DNA of 58,437 bases from an uncultured Oscillospiraceae bacterium (lineage in GTDB: Bacteria; Bacillota; Clostridia; Oscillospirales; Oscillospiraceae), in contig CAJUCA010000014.1 of assembly GCA_910585265.1 (NCBI GenBank), positions 1 through 58,437 of the forward strand. The letters are read 5' to 3'. The notes beneath the pieces were generated by a model, which was given only the letters and a program-made list of their open reading frames with translations, was not told the DNA's origin and searched no databases. Shown piece by piece: positions 26,650-35,508 of this stretch; the first letter of the stretch is position 1; each line of letters opens with the position of its first letter. Both the position numbers and the translations under genes were made by a program.

Positions 26650-27942
26650 CTATTCAACCCGGGAAGTTTCAAAAATAATAGGTACCCCATGGCAGCAGAT
26701 ATGGTTAAATTTTACTTCTACGCTGCTTCCATCAGCAAGATTCACATATATTCCATCGGGGGCGGCCACCGTCACTAAACTACTTGCTCCCTTTAAGCTG
26801 AAAATGCCGATTAACTGTTTTTCCTTAGAAGAATAAGTAGCATACAGAATATCATCTATCATAGCTTGGACATGGTATGCACCATTGGTAATCAAAGGAT
26901 TTTGTTTCATAGTGTAGAAGTACCGAAGCTGTTCGGAACGATCTGCTGCAAAATCCCAATTCACTGGGTCTTTGTCAAAAAGGCTGGGCAAATGCGCACA
27001 GCCCACCTCCTGGCCACCATAAAGTAAAACCATCCCTTTTTGAAAATAAAGAAATGCGGTCCAGTTCAAAAGTGCAGTCTCATCCGGTATGATGAAACTG
27101 GCGCGCAAATTATCATGATTTTCCAGATACCGGAGTTTTACATAGTTATCTGGATAAATAGTTTCCTGCTGATTAACATATTCAGCGTATCGGGCCAAAG
27201 GAATTTTGCCCATCAGGTACTCCCTGAAATGGGTGAAAATGTCATATTCATAGCTGACATCAAAGGCCTGATAAATCTCGGAGTCTGACAAACTGGGGAT
27301 TCCCTGCGCCCGCGTTCTGGCAATAAAGGCAGGATCAATTGACTCACTGAGCCAAAAGCACCCAGGCCGGACAGATTCCACCTCATCCCTGGCCCGAAGC
27401 CAAAATTCAAGAGGCACTAAAGAAGCTACATCACATCGGAACCCGTCCACCATAGACGCCCAGTATTTTAGCGTCTCAATTTGATAGTCCCACAATTCAG
27501 AATGGGAGTAATCAAGATCTACAACATCAGGCCATTCGCCAATGCGGTTACCGGGGCTGCCATCACCCTTATGGTAAAACCAATCAGGGTGATTCTGGGC
27601 CAGCCAAGAATCTGGTGAGGTATGATTATATACCACATCAATGATACATTTCATATCAAAACGGTGGATATCTTCTACCAAACGCTGAAAATCCTCAAGG
27701 GATCCATACTCAGGATTGACGGCTCGATAGTCAGAAATTGCGTATGGGCACCCCAATGTACCCTTATGAGATTCAGCGCCTATAGGATGGATAGGCATGA
27801 GCCATATAATATCTACCCCCAAGGATTTTATCCGCTGCAAATCTTGGCGGACTGCTTCAAACGTACCCTCGTTACTGTGGTTGCGGACATATATTGAGTA
27901 CATGACTTGATTGCGGTATTTTTTGATTGTATTTTTTGCCAT
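26650..27942 (-). CDS. GH13 alpha-amylase-family glycosidase
   Basis: A 430-residue cytoplasmic enzyme (no signal peptide). The ATG at 27942 (MAKNT) is preferred over 27948 because AAAGGA lies 8 nt ahead of it. The (beta/alpha)8 barrel carries all GH13 landmarks: DVVYNHT (region I), DGFRCDVA with nucleophile Asp171 (II), LSES with acid/base Glu200 (III) and ENHDN with Asp277 (IV). It lacks N-terminal carbohydrate modules and is shorter than most amylases; substrate is probably a short alpha-glucan or maltooligosaccharide. It is the last gene of a GH65-reductase-GH13 operon. Confidence 0.88.
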   Translation of the reverse strand: MAKNTIKKYRNQVMYSIYVRNHSNEGTFEAVRQDLQRIKSLGVDIIWLMPIHPIGAESHKGTLGCPYAISDYRAVNPEYGSLEDFQRLVEDIHRFDMKCIIDVVYNHTSPDSWLAQNHPDWFYHKGDGSPGNRIGEWPDVVDLDYSHSELWDYQIETLKYWASMVDGFRCDVASLVPLEFWLRARDEVESVRPGCFWLSESIDPAFIARTRAQGIPSLSDSEIYQAFDVSYEYDIFTHFREYLMGKIPLARYAEYVNQQETIYPDNYVKLRYLENHDNLRASFIIPDETALLNWTAFLYFQKGMVLLYGGQEVGCAHLPSLFDKDPVNWDFAADRSEQLRYFYTMKQNPLITNGAYHVQAMIDDILYATYSSKEKQLIGIFSLKGASSLVTVAAPDGIYVNLADGSSVEVKFNHICCHGVPIIFETSRVE

Positions 27943-28006
27943 AACCATTATCCTTTCAAATGTCTGGCGATCTATTAGGCTGTATTACAGCTTGCCGGGA
28001 GAATCT

Positions 28007-29092
28007 TCATATATCAGAAATTTGGTGCAGCAAGTCTCGAATCATCAGGTTCTGTGGACAAGCAAGCTCGCATTTACCACACCTAATACAATCGGATGCC
28101 TTTTTCCAGCCTTGAGTACAGGATGTACATTCCTTTCCTTGCCTTTTTGCGTTGTACATAGCAAAAAGATCCGGAATCGGTATAGCCTTTGGACAACAAT
28201 CCACACAATATCGGCAGGCAGTGCAGGGGATGGCTTTCTCTCCAATCAAGATTGACCGTATATTCTCCAGTGCTGCCTGTTCCACCTCATTTAACTCGGC
28301 AGGAGCAGACATTGTGGCGGTGTTGTCCTCCATCATTTCCATACTGCTCATACCGGACAGGATCATGCGCACATTAGGGAACTGGGCACAAAACCGCAGT
28401 GCGTAGCTAACGCTGCTCCCGCCACCCCATCCATCCAGTATTTGAGCCGCCTCTGGTGGAAGATCAGCGAGCTTGCCTCCCCGCACAGGCTCCATAACAA
28501 TGACGGGTTTATTGTGCCGTTCGCATACCTCATAACAGGCCCTGCTCTGTACTTTGGGATCGTCGAAGTCCAGATAGTTGAACTGGAGCTGGACTATCTC
28601 AATTTCTGGGTGGTCAGTCAAAATGCGATTCAGCACATCCGCTGTGTCATGGAAAGACATCCCCACATGGCGAATCTTACCCTCCGTTTTCAACTGCTGG
28701 ACAATTTCAAAGGCATGGCACATAGTATAACGGCGATATAGCGTGCTGTTGAGCGCGTGAAATAGATAGAAATCGAAATAGTCTACACCGCAGGCCGCCA
28801 ACTGAGTTTCAAAAATGGGGCGGATATCATCCGCTGTGCGGAAATAACCATCACTGAGCTTATTGGCAAGGATGTAGGATTCCCTGGAATAGCGTGAAAC
28901 GAGACTGGCGCGGACAGCGGTTTCACTGTGCCCGCTGATATATCCGTGGGCAGTGTCAAAATAATTGAATCCCCGCTCCATAAAGCAGTCTACCATAGCA
29001 CAGGTTTGGCTCAAATCCACCTGACTGCCATCCATAGGCAGGCGCATACAGCCAAAGCCAAACCGTTTTTTTATTTCAGGAAAGATTGTCAT
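28007..29092 (-). CDS. aldo/keto reductase with C-terminal 4Fe-4S ferredoxin domain
   Basis: A 361-residue fusion. Residues 1-260 are an aldo/keto reductase barrel (FGFGCMRLP; catalytic Asp/Tyr in YFDTAHGY; Lys in ILANKL; His in YLFHAL). Residues ~288-355 carry two ferredoxin-type cysteine clusters, CTACRYCVDCCP and CIRCGKCELACP, able to hold iron-sulfur centres. Family members couple ferredoxin or flavin electrons to carbonyl reduction, with natural substrates mostly unknown. It sits 21 nt after the GH65 gene and before GH13, so it is part of the glucan operon. Confidence 0.88.
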   Translation of the reverse strand: MTIFPEIKKRFGFGCMRLPMDGSQVDLSQTCAMVDCFMERGFNYFDTAHGYISGHSETAVRASLVSRYSRESYILANKLSDGYFRTADDIRPIFETQLAACGVDYFDFYLFHALNSTLYRRYTMCHAFEIVQQLKTEGKIRHVGMSFHDTADVLNRILTDHPEIEIVQLQFNYLDFDDPKVQSRACYEVCERHNKPVIVMEPVRGGKLADLPPEAAQILDGWGGGSSVSYALRFCAQFPNVRMILSGMSSMEMMEDNTATMSAPAELNEVEQAALENIRSILIGEKAIPCTACRYCVDCCPKAIPIPDLFAMYNAKRQGKECTSCTQGWKKASDCIRCGKCELACPQNLMIRDLLHQISDI

Positions 29093-29113
29093 AAAAACAC
29101 CTCAAATGCAGCG

Positions 29114-31372
29114 TCATTTCAATGCCTGCTGCCAGCGGTCCCGAACAAAGATCAACTCCCCATTTATCGCAATTTCCAGAGGCTCCCCCTGTAGTAGCTC
29201 ACAAACAAATTCCTCAGCGTTGAAGCGGATTTCCAGCAGCCTTTCGCGGTAATGCAGCCGCATTTTAACCTGTTCCCATTTTTCCGGACAGTGAGGCGAA
29301 AAGGAGAGCTGTCCCCCTTGGTAAAACATTCCGGCAAACCCGTGCATCAGCGCAATCCACGATCCTGCCATGCTGGTGATATGCAGGCCATCCTCTGTGT
29401 CGGCGTTGAAGTTATCCAAATCCAGACGCGCGGCCTGCTGGTACAGCCGGTAGGCGTCTGCTTCAAATCCGCACGCCGACGCTACAGTGCTGTGCATACT
29501 GGGGGACAGGGAGGACTCATGGACAGTCAAAGGCTCGTAAAAAAGGAAATTTGCCCTTTTTTGTTCCAGCGTGAACCTGCGGGGGAAGTAGTAGAATGCT
29601 AAGATGACATCTGCTTGCTTGATGAAGCAGGAACGCAGGATGCGATCCCAAGACCAATGTTTGCACAGGGGAAGCTCATCGGCAGGGATTTCAGCGGCGG
29701 GGTAGATTTCCTTATCCATGAATCCGTCCTGCTGGATGAACAGCATAGTTTCTGGATCATAGTTCAAGTACATTTTGTCTGCGACTTCCTGCATTTTCTG
29801 CATCTGCGCCGTGTCTAACGGGTAGGACAGCTTTTTTACCCAGTCCAGCGTATATTCGATGGACCACTTAGCCATATAATTGGTGAGAAAATCGTTGTTC
29901 ACATTATTGTCGTATTCATTTGGGCCGGTGACACCCAAAAGCATATAACAATCTTTGTCTGGCTGATAGCTGGCGCGGCAAGCCCAGAAACGCGCGATCT
30001 CCACCATTACATGGATGCCATAATCCCGGATATAGCTTTCATCGCCGGTATATTCAGTGTAGCAGTAAATCGCATATACCATACCAGCATTGCGGTGCAG
30101 CTCCTCAAACGTGATTTCCCATTCATTGTGGCACTCCTCGCCGTCAAAAGTCACCATAGGGTAAAGAGCGCCGGCCATCCCAATTTTTGCTGCGTTCTCT
30201 TTTGCCTTTTCCAGTGTATTATAGCGGAATTTCAACAGCTTCCGCGCCGTATCAGGTGTGGATGTAACCAGATACATGGGGAAACAATACCCTTCTGTAT
30301 CATAGTAGGCCGCGCCGCCATATTTTTCCCCAGTGAAACCCTTGGGGCCAATGTTTAGCCGCTCATCACTCCCATCATAAGTGCTCCACAAATGAAACAG
30401 GTTGAAGCGGATGCCTTGCTGGGCGGCAATATCACCATCAATTGTTACATCGCATAGCTGCCACCTCTTTGCCCATGCTGCCGCCTGCCTCTGGCGAAGG
30501 GTAACTGTACCTTCATCTGCCGCGTGGGCAAGGATTCCGCCTCCCACTGAGGCCAATTCCTCGCGGGGGATGTCCCGGGTGGTGACCACACTGACCAACT
30601 TTTCTATGTGGAACGCGTCCCCGGCACTTAACTCGGCCTCAAAACGATGGAATACGCAACGCTCTCCCTGAATGCAGCTCTGCCGTACACTGTCCTCCAT
30701 GCAGTGGGCATGGGAGGTAAAGCCCACCGCAAATCGGGGGACATCAAACGAATTTTCCATGGTTTCGCTCTCCAAATACAGCCTGTCTCCTCCCTCCAGG
30801 GCTCGCAACACCCAGAACTGATCTCCATAATTTGCGTCTGAGTTCTTGACGTTGGCATCCAAGCCCGTCTCTATAGTCACGAAGCCCACATCATCCAAGG
30901 CGGTGACAGAGTAGGTCATGCAGGCAATTTGTTTGGTGTCAATCGAGAAAAAACGGGAGGACACAATCTTCAGCCGGCCGCTTTCTGTGCGCAGCACCAT
31001 CTCCCTCTCCATGACACCGGTGCGCATATCTATCACCCGGCGGAATGTCTCAATAGGGGTCTGGGCGAGATCAATTCTCCTGCCATTTACAGATAGGTGG
31101 AACATCAAAAAATCCGGCGCATTGATGACCTTCCCAAAATAGCGGGGGTATCCATTTTTCCACCAGCCTACACGGGTTTTATCCGGCATCCAAACGCCGG
31201 CAATATATATGCCTTTTAGTGTATCTCCGGTGTAATCTTCCTCGTAATTTCCACGAGCGCCCATATACCCGTTTCCCAAGCTCATGACGGATTCAGCCGG
31301 CCGGTTTTCGCTGTGGTCAATTTCTGTCTGGATTAAGCAGAATGGATCAAGTTCTCGTAAAATACGTTTCAA
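29114..31372 (-). CDS. GH65 disaccharide phosphorylase, maltose-phosphorylase type
   Basis: A cytoplasmic enzyme of ~752 residues that splits an alpha-linked disaccharide with inorganic phosphate, giving beta-glucose-1-phosphate and glucose. The N-terminal beta-sandwich begins SLGNGYMGARGNYEED, and GVWMPDKTRVGWWKNGYP is close to maltose phosphorylases. The catalytic barrel has the HNEWEITFEELHRN block containing the general acid, about residue 420. No ATG starts the frame: GTG at 31381 touches the GAGAGGAG ribosome site, so the TTG at 31372, 8 nt after it, is preferred. It heads an operon with a reductase and GH13. Tandem TTATCGATAA sites lie between its promoter and start. Trehalose or nigerose cannot be excluded as substrate. 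Confidence 0.9.
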   Translation of the reverse strand: MKRILRELDPFCLIQTEIDHSENRPAESVMSLGNGYMGARGNYEEDYTGDTLKGIYIAGVWMPDKTRVGWWKNGYPRYFGKVINAPDFLMFHLSVNGRRIDLAQTPIETFRRVIDMRTGVMEREMVLRTESGRLKIVSSRFFSIDTKQIACMTYSVTALDDVGFVTIETGLDANVKNSDANYGDQFWVLRALEGGDRLYLESETMENSFDVPRFAVGFTSHAHCMEDSVRQSCIQGERCVFHRFEAELSAGDAFHIEKLVSVVTTRDIPREELASVGGGILAHAADEGTVTLRQRQAAAWAKRWQLCDVTIDGDIAAQQGIRFNLFHLWSTYDGSDERLNIGPKGFTGEKYGGAAYYDTEGYCFPMYLVTSTPDTARKLLKFRYNTLEKAKENAAKIGMAGALYPMVTFDGEECHNEWEITFEELHRNAGMVYAIYCYTEYTGDESYIRDYGIHVMVEIARFWACRASYQPDKDCYMLLGVTGPNEYDNNVNNDFLTNYMAKWSIEYTLDWVKKLSYPLDTAQMQKMQEVADKMYLNYDPETMLFIQQDGFMDKEIYPAAEIPADELPLCKHWSWDRILRSCFIKQADVILAFYYFPRRFTLEQKRANFLFYEPLTVHESSLSPSMHSTVASACGFEADAYRLYQQAARLDLDNFNADTEDGLHITSMAGSWIALMHGFAGMFYQGGQLSFSPHCPEKWEQVKMRLHYRERLLEIRFNAEEFVCELLQGEPLEIAINGELIFVRDRWQQALK

Positions 31373-31393
31373 AATAACCACTCCTCTCTTAAG

Positions 31394-31453
31394 TTATCGA
31401 TAAATTATCGATAATATATTAAACAGTTAATCACACAATCCGTACTTTGTCAA
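31394..31453 (-). promoter_or_regulatory. promoter and tandem operators of the GH65 operon
   Basis: Minus strand: TTGACA (31448-31453), 17 nt, TTAACT (31425-31430). Downstream of the -10 lie two TTATCGATAA palindromes, 31405-31414 and 31394-31403, starting 11 bp apart. Position downstream of the start site suits a repressor roadblock. Confidence 0.7.
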
Positions 31454-31465
31454 TAGAAATTGATC

Positions 31466-31503
31466 AAAAAAGCAGCCAGGCTTTTTACAGCCCAGCTGCT
31501 TTT
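31466..31503 (-). terminator. terminator of the lacI-type gene
   Basis: AAAAGCAGC...GCTGCTTTT arms enclose an inner imperfect pairing. On the minus strand it directly follows the repressor stop and ends in a T-run, separating it from the GH65 promoter. Confidence 0.7.
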
Positions 31504-31517
31504 GTTTTACAATCTGT

Positions 31518-32513
31518 CTATTGCTGCCTTAAGCGGGGAGGTGCGGTGGATTCTCGTACCATCAGGCGTGGTGTCTCCACAACTCGTGTCGCATTCTGGT
31601 ATTTAATCAAGCTTTTCAAGCACATGAAAGCCCGAAACCCTACGTCCTTGATATTGATGCGCACAGTGGTGAGGGCTGGGGAAATGTAGGTGGAAATACG
31701 GATATCGTCAAATCCCGTCACGCTCATATCTTGCGGAACCTGGAGCCCTTGTTTCTTCAGCCACCGGATGGCGCCAATAGCCATTAAATCGCTGGCACAT
31801 ACCAAGGCGGTAACACCCTTATCCAACAGCGTTTCCGCCCCCTCCTCCCCAGAATGTTCACTGAAGTTTCCATGATACACCAATTCCGGATCATACGTAA
31901 GCCCACCCAAGGTAATGGCACTGAGAAACCCAGCAAAACGCTCCCGGCTACTGAAACTTTGCTGCTCTCCGTTAATGAAGCCAATCCGCCTGTGGCCCAG
32001 TTGGATCAAATGGGCCACTGCCATCCCTATGCCGGAAAGGTTGTCCGATGTCACACAAGAAATTAGCTTCCCTTCCACATAGTTATCCACTAAAACAATT
32101 GGATAGGCAATTCTATCCAATTGGTCAAAAAAGGGGCTACTATCATTAAGGCCAAGCACCATTGCACCATCGAAGCGCTCCTGCTCCATAATGTGGTAAA
32201 AAGAAGTGCAGTTCTCGTCCTCAAGGCTGCGGATAATCACCTCATAACCGTGGCCTTCAGCCACTTGCTTGAAGGCCAGCATTACTTCATACAAATAGTA
32301 CGTCACATGAGGGGCTTCCATGCGCCCCATAAATACGCACACCCGTTTGGAAATCTTCTGCCGTGCCCCCCCGGTATAACCCATTTCCGCAGCGGTTTCT
32401 AATACCGCCGCCCGTGTTTCTGCATTGATGTCATCTGCTCCGTTAAATGCTTTGTAGACCGTGCTGACGCTGATTCCCATCTGATTGGCAATGTCCTTTG
32501 CCTTGACTGCCAT
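31518..32513 (-). CDS. LacI-family transcriptional regulator of the glucan locus
   Basis: A 331-residue repressor starting at the ATG 32513 (MAVKAKDIANQMG) after GGTGGA; a GTG three codons upstream is unlikely. Residues 3-55 are the LacI helix-turn-helix with hinge (DIANQMGISVSTVYKAFNG); residues 60-331 are the periplasmic-binding-protein-like sensor that would bind a sugar effector. It is divergent from the transporter operon and lies upstream of the GH65 operon. The repeated TTATCGATAA palindromes at the promoters of this locus are its probable operators. Effector unknown; maltose or a maltooligosaccharide is the simplest guess. Confidence 0.9.
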   Translation of the reverse strand: MAVKAKDIANQMGISVSTVYKAFNGADDINAETRAAVLETAAEMGYTGGARQKISKRVCVFMGRMEAPHVTYYLYEVMLAFKQVAEGHGYEVIIRSLEDENCTSFYHIMEQERFDGAMVLGLNDSSPFFDQLDRIAYPIVLVDNYVEGKLISCVTSDNLSGIGMAVAHLIQLGHRRIGFINGEQQSFSSRERFAGFLSAITLGGLTYDPELVYHGNFSEHSGEEGAETLLDKGVTALVCASDLMAIGAIRWLKKQGLQVPQDMSVTGFDDIRISTYISPALTTVRINIKDVGFRAFMCLKSLIKYQNATRVVETPRLMVRESTAPPRLRQQ

Positions 32514-32567
32514 TATATCCACCTACCGCTGCTAAATCCCAAGCCGCTGTTTGAGCAGCTTAAGATC

Positions 32568-32591
32568 ATTATTATTATTATTATTATTATA
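32568..32591. repeat. ATT trinucleotide microsatellite
   Basis: About eight uninterrupted ATT units lie in the intergenic region between the divergent lacI and transporter genes, ~55 bp from lacI and ~65 bp upstream of the transporter -35 box. Copy-number change could alter spacing upstream of either promoter. Confidence 0.7.
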
Positions 32592-32638
32592 TCATATTTA
32601 TCCCCAAAACACAACGGCTTTTTTGCTCGTCTTAAAAA

Positions 32639-32683
32639 TTATCGATAAAAATAGTTGACATTATCGATTTCTTCTGATAATCT
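32639..32683 (+). promoter_or_regulatory. promoter and operators of the transporter operon
   Basis: TTGACA (32655-32660), 17 nt, TAATCT (32678-32683). TTATCGATAA at 32639-32648 lies just upstream of the -35, and a half-degenerate TTATCGATTT (32661-32670) fills the spacer. Repressor there would block RNA polymerase directly. Confidence 0.75.
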
Positions 32684-32804
32684 AAGGAGTGTCAAGCAAA
32701 GCGGAATGTTTGTGGAGGCCGATTAAACAACATCTGCGCGCCTTGACACATAGCTGCATCCTGTCATCCTGGAGCAGCCAATCAACAAGTAAGGAGGAAT
32801 ATCG

Positions 32805-34115
32805 ATGAAAAGAATGTCCATGAAACGCATTGCAGCTTTGCTGGCATCCGCAGCCCTGGTACTTACAACTATGGTTGGCTGTACGCAGAGTCCCCCCTCC
32901 GAGTCTGGCACCGGGGCAAACACCGCCCCCATTTCCGATGCACCTGAACAGACCAATTCTCCCACAGGAGGCGGCACCATTTCTGTATGGGCAGAACCGT
33001 CCTGCTATGCCTGGGTGCAGGAGATGGCTGCAAAGTGGGAGGAAGAAACCGGAAATCATGTGGAACTCACAGAAATGCCTATGGTAGACGGCGACTATAA
33101 GCACGCTTTGGACGGCCCTGCCGGACTTGGGCCGGATCTGATGGCCGGCCCCCACAATGACGTGGGAGACAAAAGCACTCAAGGAATGTACGCTCCCATC
33201 AAGCTCAGCGATGAGGCGCTGTCCTGCATTGTACCCGCTGCAGTAGATGCCTGCACCTTTGAGGATAACCTCTATTTGGTGCCGCTGTACATGAGAACCA
33301 ACCTGCTGATTTATAACAAAGATCTGGTTCCCACTCCGCCCGACACTTGGGATGAGCTGCTGGCAGTCATCAATGATCCCAAGTTTGATAATAACGGCGA
33401 CGGTTCCTTGGGCTTCCTTTGCAACCTAGGCGATTTCTACAACTCCGCTGGCTTTATCTGGGCCGGGGGCGGCTATATGTATGGCAATAATAACACCGAT
33501 CCATCCGAGATTGGCCTGAATAACGAGGGTGCCGTGGAAGGCGCCACCCGGGTCAAGGAACTGTTCGGTTTGATGCCCAAGGGTATGGGTGACCGTACCA
33601 CTGCCAATGATTTGATGCTGGGCCTGTTTACTGAGGGCAAGGTGGGCATGATGGTGCGCGGCACCGACGTAATTCCCTCCTTGGTAGAGGCCAATATCAA
33701 CTACGGTCTGGCCCGTATGCCCAAGCTTCCTAATGGCAATGTAATTGCAAACTACTCTGGTTTTACCGGCATGGCAATGAGCGGTTTTGCCCATGAACCT
33801 GAGCTGGCTACAGAGTTCCTTAATTTCATTGTCCAGGATCAGTTTGCTGCCTCCTTTGCGGAAAAGACCGGCTTAATCCCTTGCAACCAGAAGTACTTGG
33901 ATGATAACAGTTCCTCAAATGAAACCATTAAGGCGTTCAACGAACAGATCTCCTACAGTGTGCCCATGGTGAAAATCATTGAGGGCAACCAGACTTGGGA
34001 TCCTATGCATGCCGCAATGGGTTCCTTGGCCACCGGCGCCGATCCAAAAGAAGCCCTGGATACCGCCGTCAAGCAGATCGAGGATAATATCGCCTCGTTA
34101 CACGCTGGCCAGTAA
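32805..34115 (+). CDS. ABC transporter sugar-binding lipoprotein, MalE type
   Basis: A 436-residue extracellular binding protein. The ATG follows AAGGAGG; the signal peptide ends at lipobox MVG-Cys26, giving a lipid-anchored protein, then a Ser/Thr/Pro-rich tether. The mature part has the family-1 solute-binding fold (ISVWAEPSCYAWVQEMAAKW; PTPPDTWDELLAVIND; ending in GSLATGADPKEALDTAVKQI), as in maltose/maltodextrin receptors. First gene of the import operon with two permeases; a strong intercistronic hairpin follows, suiting higher receptor dosage. Confidence 0.92.
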   Translation: MKRMSMKRIAALLASAALVLTTMVGCTQSPPSESGTGANTAPISDAPEQTNSPTGGGTISVWAEPSCYAWVQEMAAKWEEETGNHVELTEMPMVDGDYKHALDGPAGLGPDLMAGPHNDVGDKSTQGMYAPIKLSDEALSCIVPAAVDACTFEDNLYLVPLYMRTNLLIYNKDLVPTPPDTWDELLAVINDPKFDNNGDGSLGFLCNLGDFYNSAGFIWAGGGYMYGNNNTDPSEIGLNNEGAVEGATRVKELFGLMPKGMGDRTTANDLMLGLFTEGKVGMMVRGTDVIPSLVEANINYGLARMPKLPNGNVIANYSGFTGMAMSGFAHEPELATEFLNFIVQDQFAASFAEKTGLIPCNQKYLDDNSSSNETIKAFNEQISYSVPMVKIIEGNQTWDPMHAAMGSLATGADPKEALDTAVKQIEDNIASLHAGQ

Positions 34116-34124
34116 GCCATATCC

Positions 34125-34160
34125 AACGATATGCCGGAACTGCGGTTCCGGCATATCGTT
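34125..34160 (+). other. intercistronic hairpin between binding protein and permease
   Basis: AACGATATGCCGGAA pairs perfectly with TTCCGGCATATCGTT around CTGCGG. No T-run follows, so it is more likely an mRNA-stabilising element or partial terminator that lowers permease expression relative to the receptor. Confidence 0.7.
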
Positions 34161-34188
34161 ATAAAGAGAGCTGTAGAGGAGGGACAAT

Positions 34189-35508
34189 ATGAAGGAAAAA
34201 AACACAAAGCACCAAACCATAGCCACACTACTGGCATTGATCCCGGGCTTTGGTCACTTTTATAACAGGCAGTTCTGGCAAGGCGGCGCAATCTTGATCA
34301 TTATGGCTGCCTATGGTTTCCTCACTGCAGAAACCATCTTCTCAGGCGTACAGGGTGGCGGGCTAGCTGGCCTGTTCACACTGGGTACAGTGCCAGGCGA
34401 AGATCACTCCCTGTTCTTTTTGGTAGAAGGGTTGCTTGCCTTGGTTTTGGTTTCCATCGGAATTGCAATTTATCTGTTCAGCATTTTTAACGCAAGGAAA
34501 AACGGCCGTCTCCGGGATGAGGGCAAGTCGCTATACAGCCTGCGGGAGCAATATAAATCCGTGATGAACCGGGGCTTTCCATATCTGATTATGGCCCCCG
34601 GGCTGGTAGTCATGACCCTGGCCGTGGTGTTCCCCACTGTCACCAATATCATGATCTCCCTGACCAACTATAACGTCAATCATATGCCGCCCAAAAAGCT
34701 GTTTGGCTGGGTGGGGCTGCAAAACTATATTGATATGTTCACCATGGACTCGTGGATGAACGCCTTATTGCACACCCTGTCTTGGACAGTGATTTGGACG
34801 GTGTGTGCCACGTTACTCACCATTGTGCTGGGCATTCTGGTTGCAGTTATAGTCAATCAGAAGGAGATCCGCTGCAAGCGCTTTTGGCGCACCATCATCA
34901 TCCTGCCGTGGGCAGTACCCGCTTTTATCTCAATTTTAATGTTTGCCGTTTTTTTCAATGATTCCTTTGGTGCTATGAATCAGCAGGTTATCCCCTTCTT
35001 CGATAAGCTGCTGCCCTTTTTAAAGCTCTCGGCCCTGCCCTGGAAAACCCAGGTAGGTTTTACCCGCTTGGCTCTGATTCTGATCCAGGGCTGGTTGGGG
35101 TTCCCTTATATTTTTGTGATGGTAACCGGCGTGCTCCAATCCATCCCCTCTGAGCTGTATGAAGCCGCCCAAATTGATGGAGCCAGCCGATATCAGCAGT
35201 TCCGGCGTATCACATTGCCATGGGTGCTGGCAGCTACCGCACCGGTGCTTATTACTCAATTTACCTTTAATTTTTCGAACTTCAATATCATCTACTTGTT
35301 CAACAGCGGGGGGCCCGTCATTGCGGGACAGCTTACTGGTGGGACAGATTTGCTGGTGTCCTGGGTATACAAAATCACTACAGAGAGTGTAACACGAGAA
35401 TTTGGTATGGGCGCAGCTATTACCGTATTCATCTCGCTCATCGTTATGGTCATCGCACTGACCCAGTATATCCGTACCGACGCCTTCAAGGGAGGAAATG
35501 AACGATGA
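34189..35508 (+). CDS. ABC sugar transporter permease, MalF type
   Basis: A 439-residue membrane protein with eight hydrophobic segments. The N-terminal ~125 residues hold two extra helices (LIPGFGHFYNRQFWQGG region) before the six-helix permease core, as in MalF-like subunits. The cytoplasmic EAA loop that contacts the ATPase is visible as EAAQIDGASRYQQFRRITLP (~residues 325-344). Ribosome site GAGGAGGG. Its stop overlaps the next permease start (ATGA), indicating coupling. Confidence 0.92.
   Translation: MKEKNTKHQTIATLLALIPGFGHFYNRQFWQGGAILIIMAAYGFLTAETIFSGVQGGGLAGLFTLGTVPGEDHSLFFLVEGLLALVLVSIGIAIYLFSIFNARKNGRLRDEGKSLYSLREQYKSVMNRGFPYLIMAPGLVVMTLAVVFPTVTNIMISLTNYNVNHMPPKKLFGWVGLQNYIDMFTMDSWMNALLHTLSWTVIWTVCATLLTIVLGILVAVIVNQKEIRCKRFWRTIIILPWAVPAFISILMFAVFFNDSFGAMNQQVIPFFDKLLPFLKLSALPWKTQVGFTRLALILIQGWLGFPYIFVMVTGVLQSIPSELYEAAQIDGASRYQQFRRITLPWVLAATAPVLITQFTFNFSNFNIIYLFNSGGPVIAGQLTGGTDLLVSWVYKITTESVTREFGMGAAITVFISLIVMVIALTQYIRTDAFKGGNER

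Noticed and set aside
26594..26836. An 80-codon plus-strand ORF overlapping the 3' end of the GH13 gene
   Set aside because: No ribosome site, odd composition, and it largely overlaps the end of the well-supported GH13 gene on the other strand.
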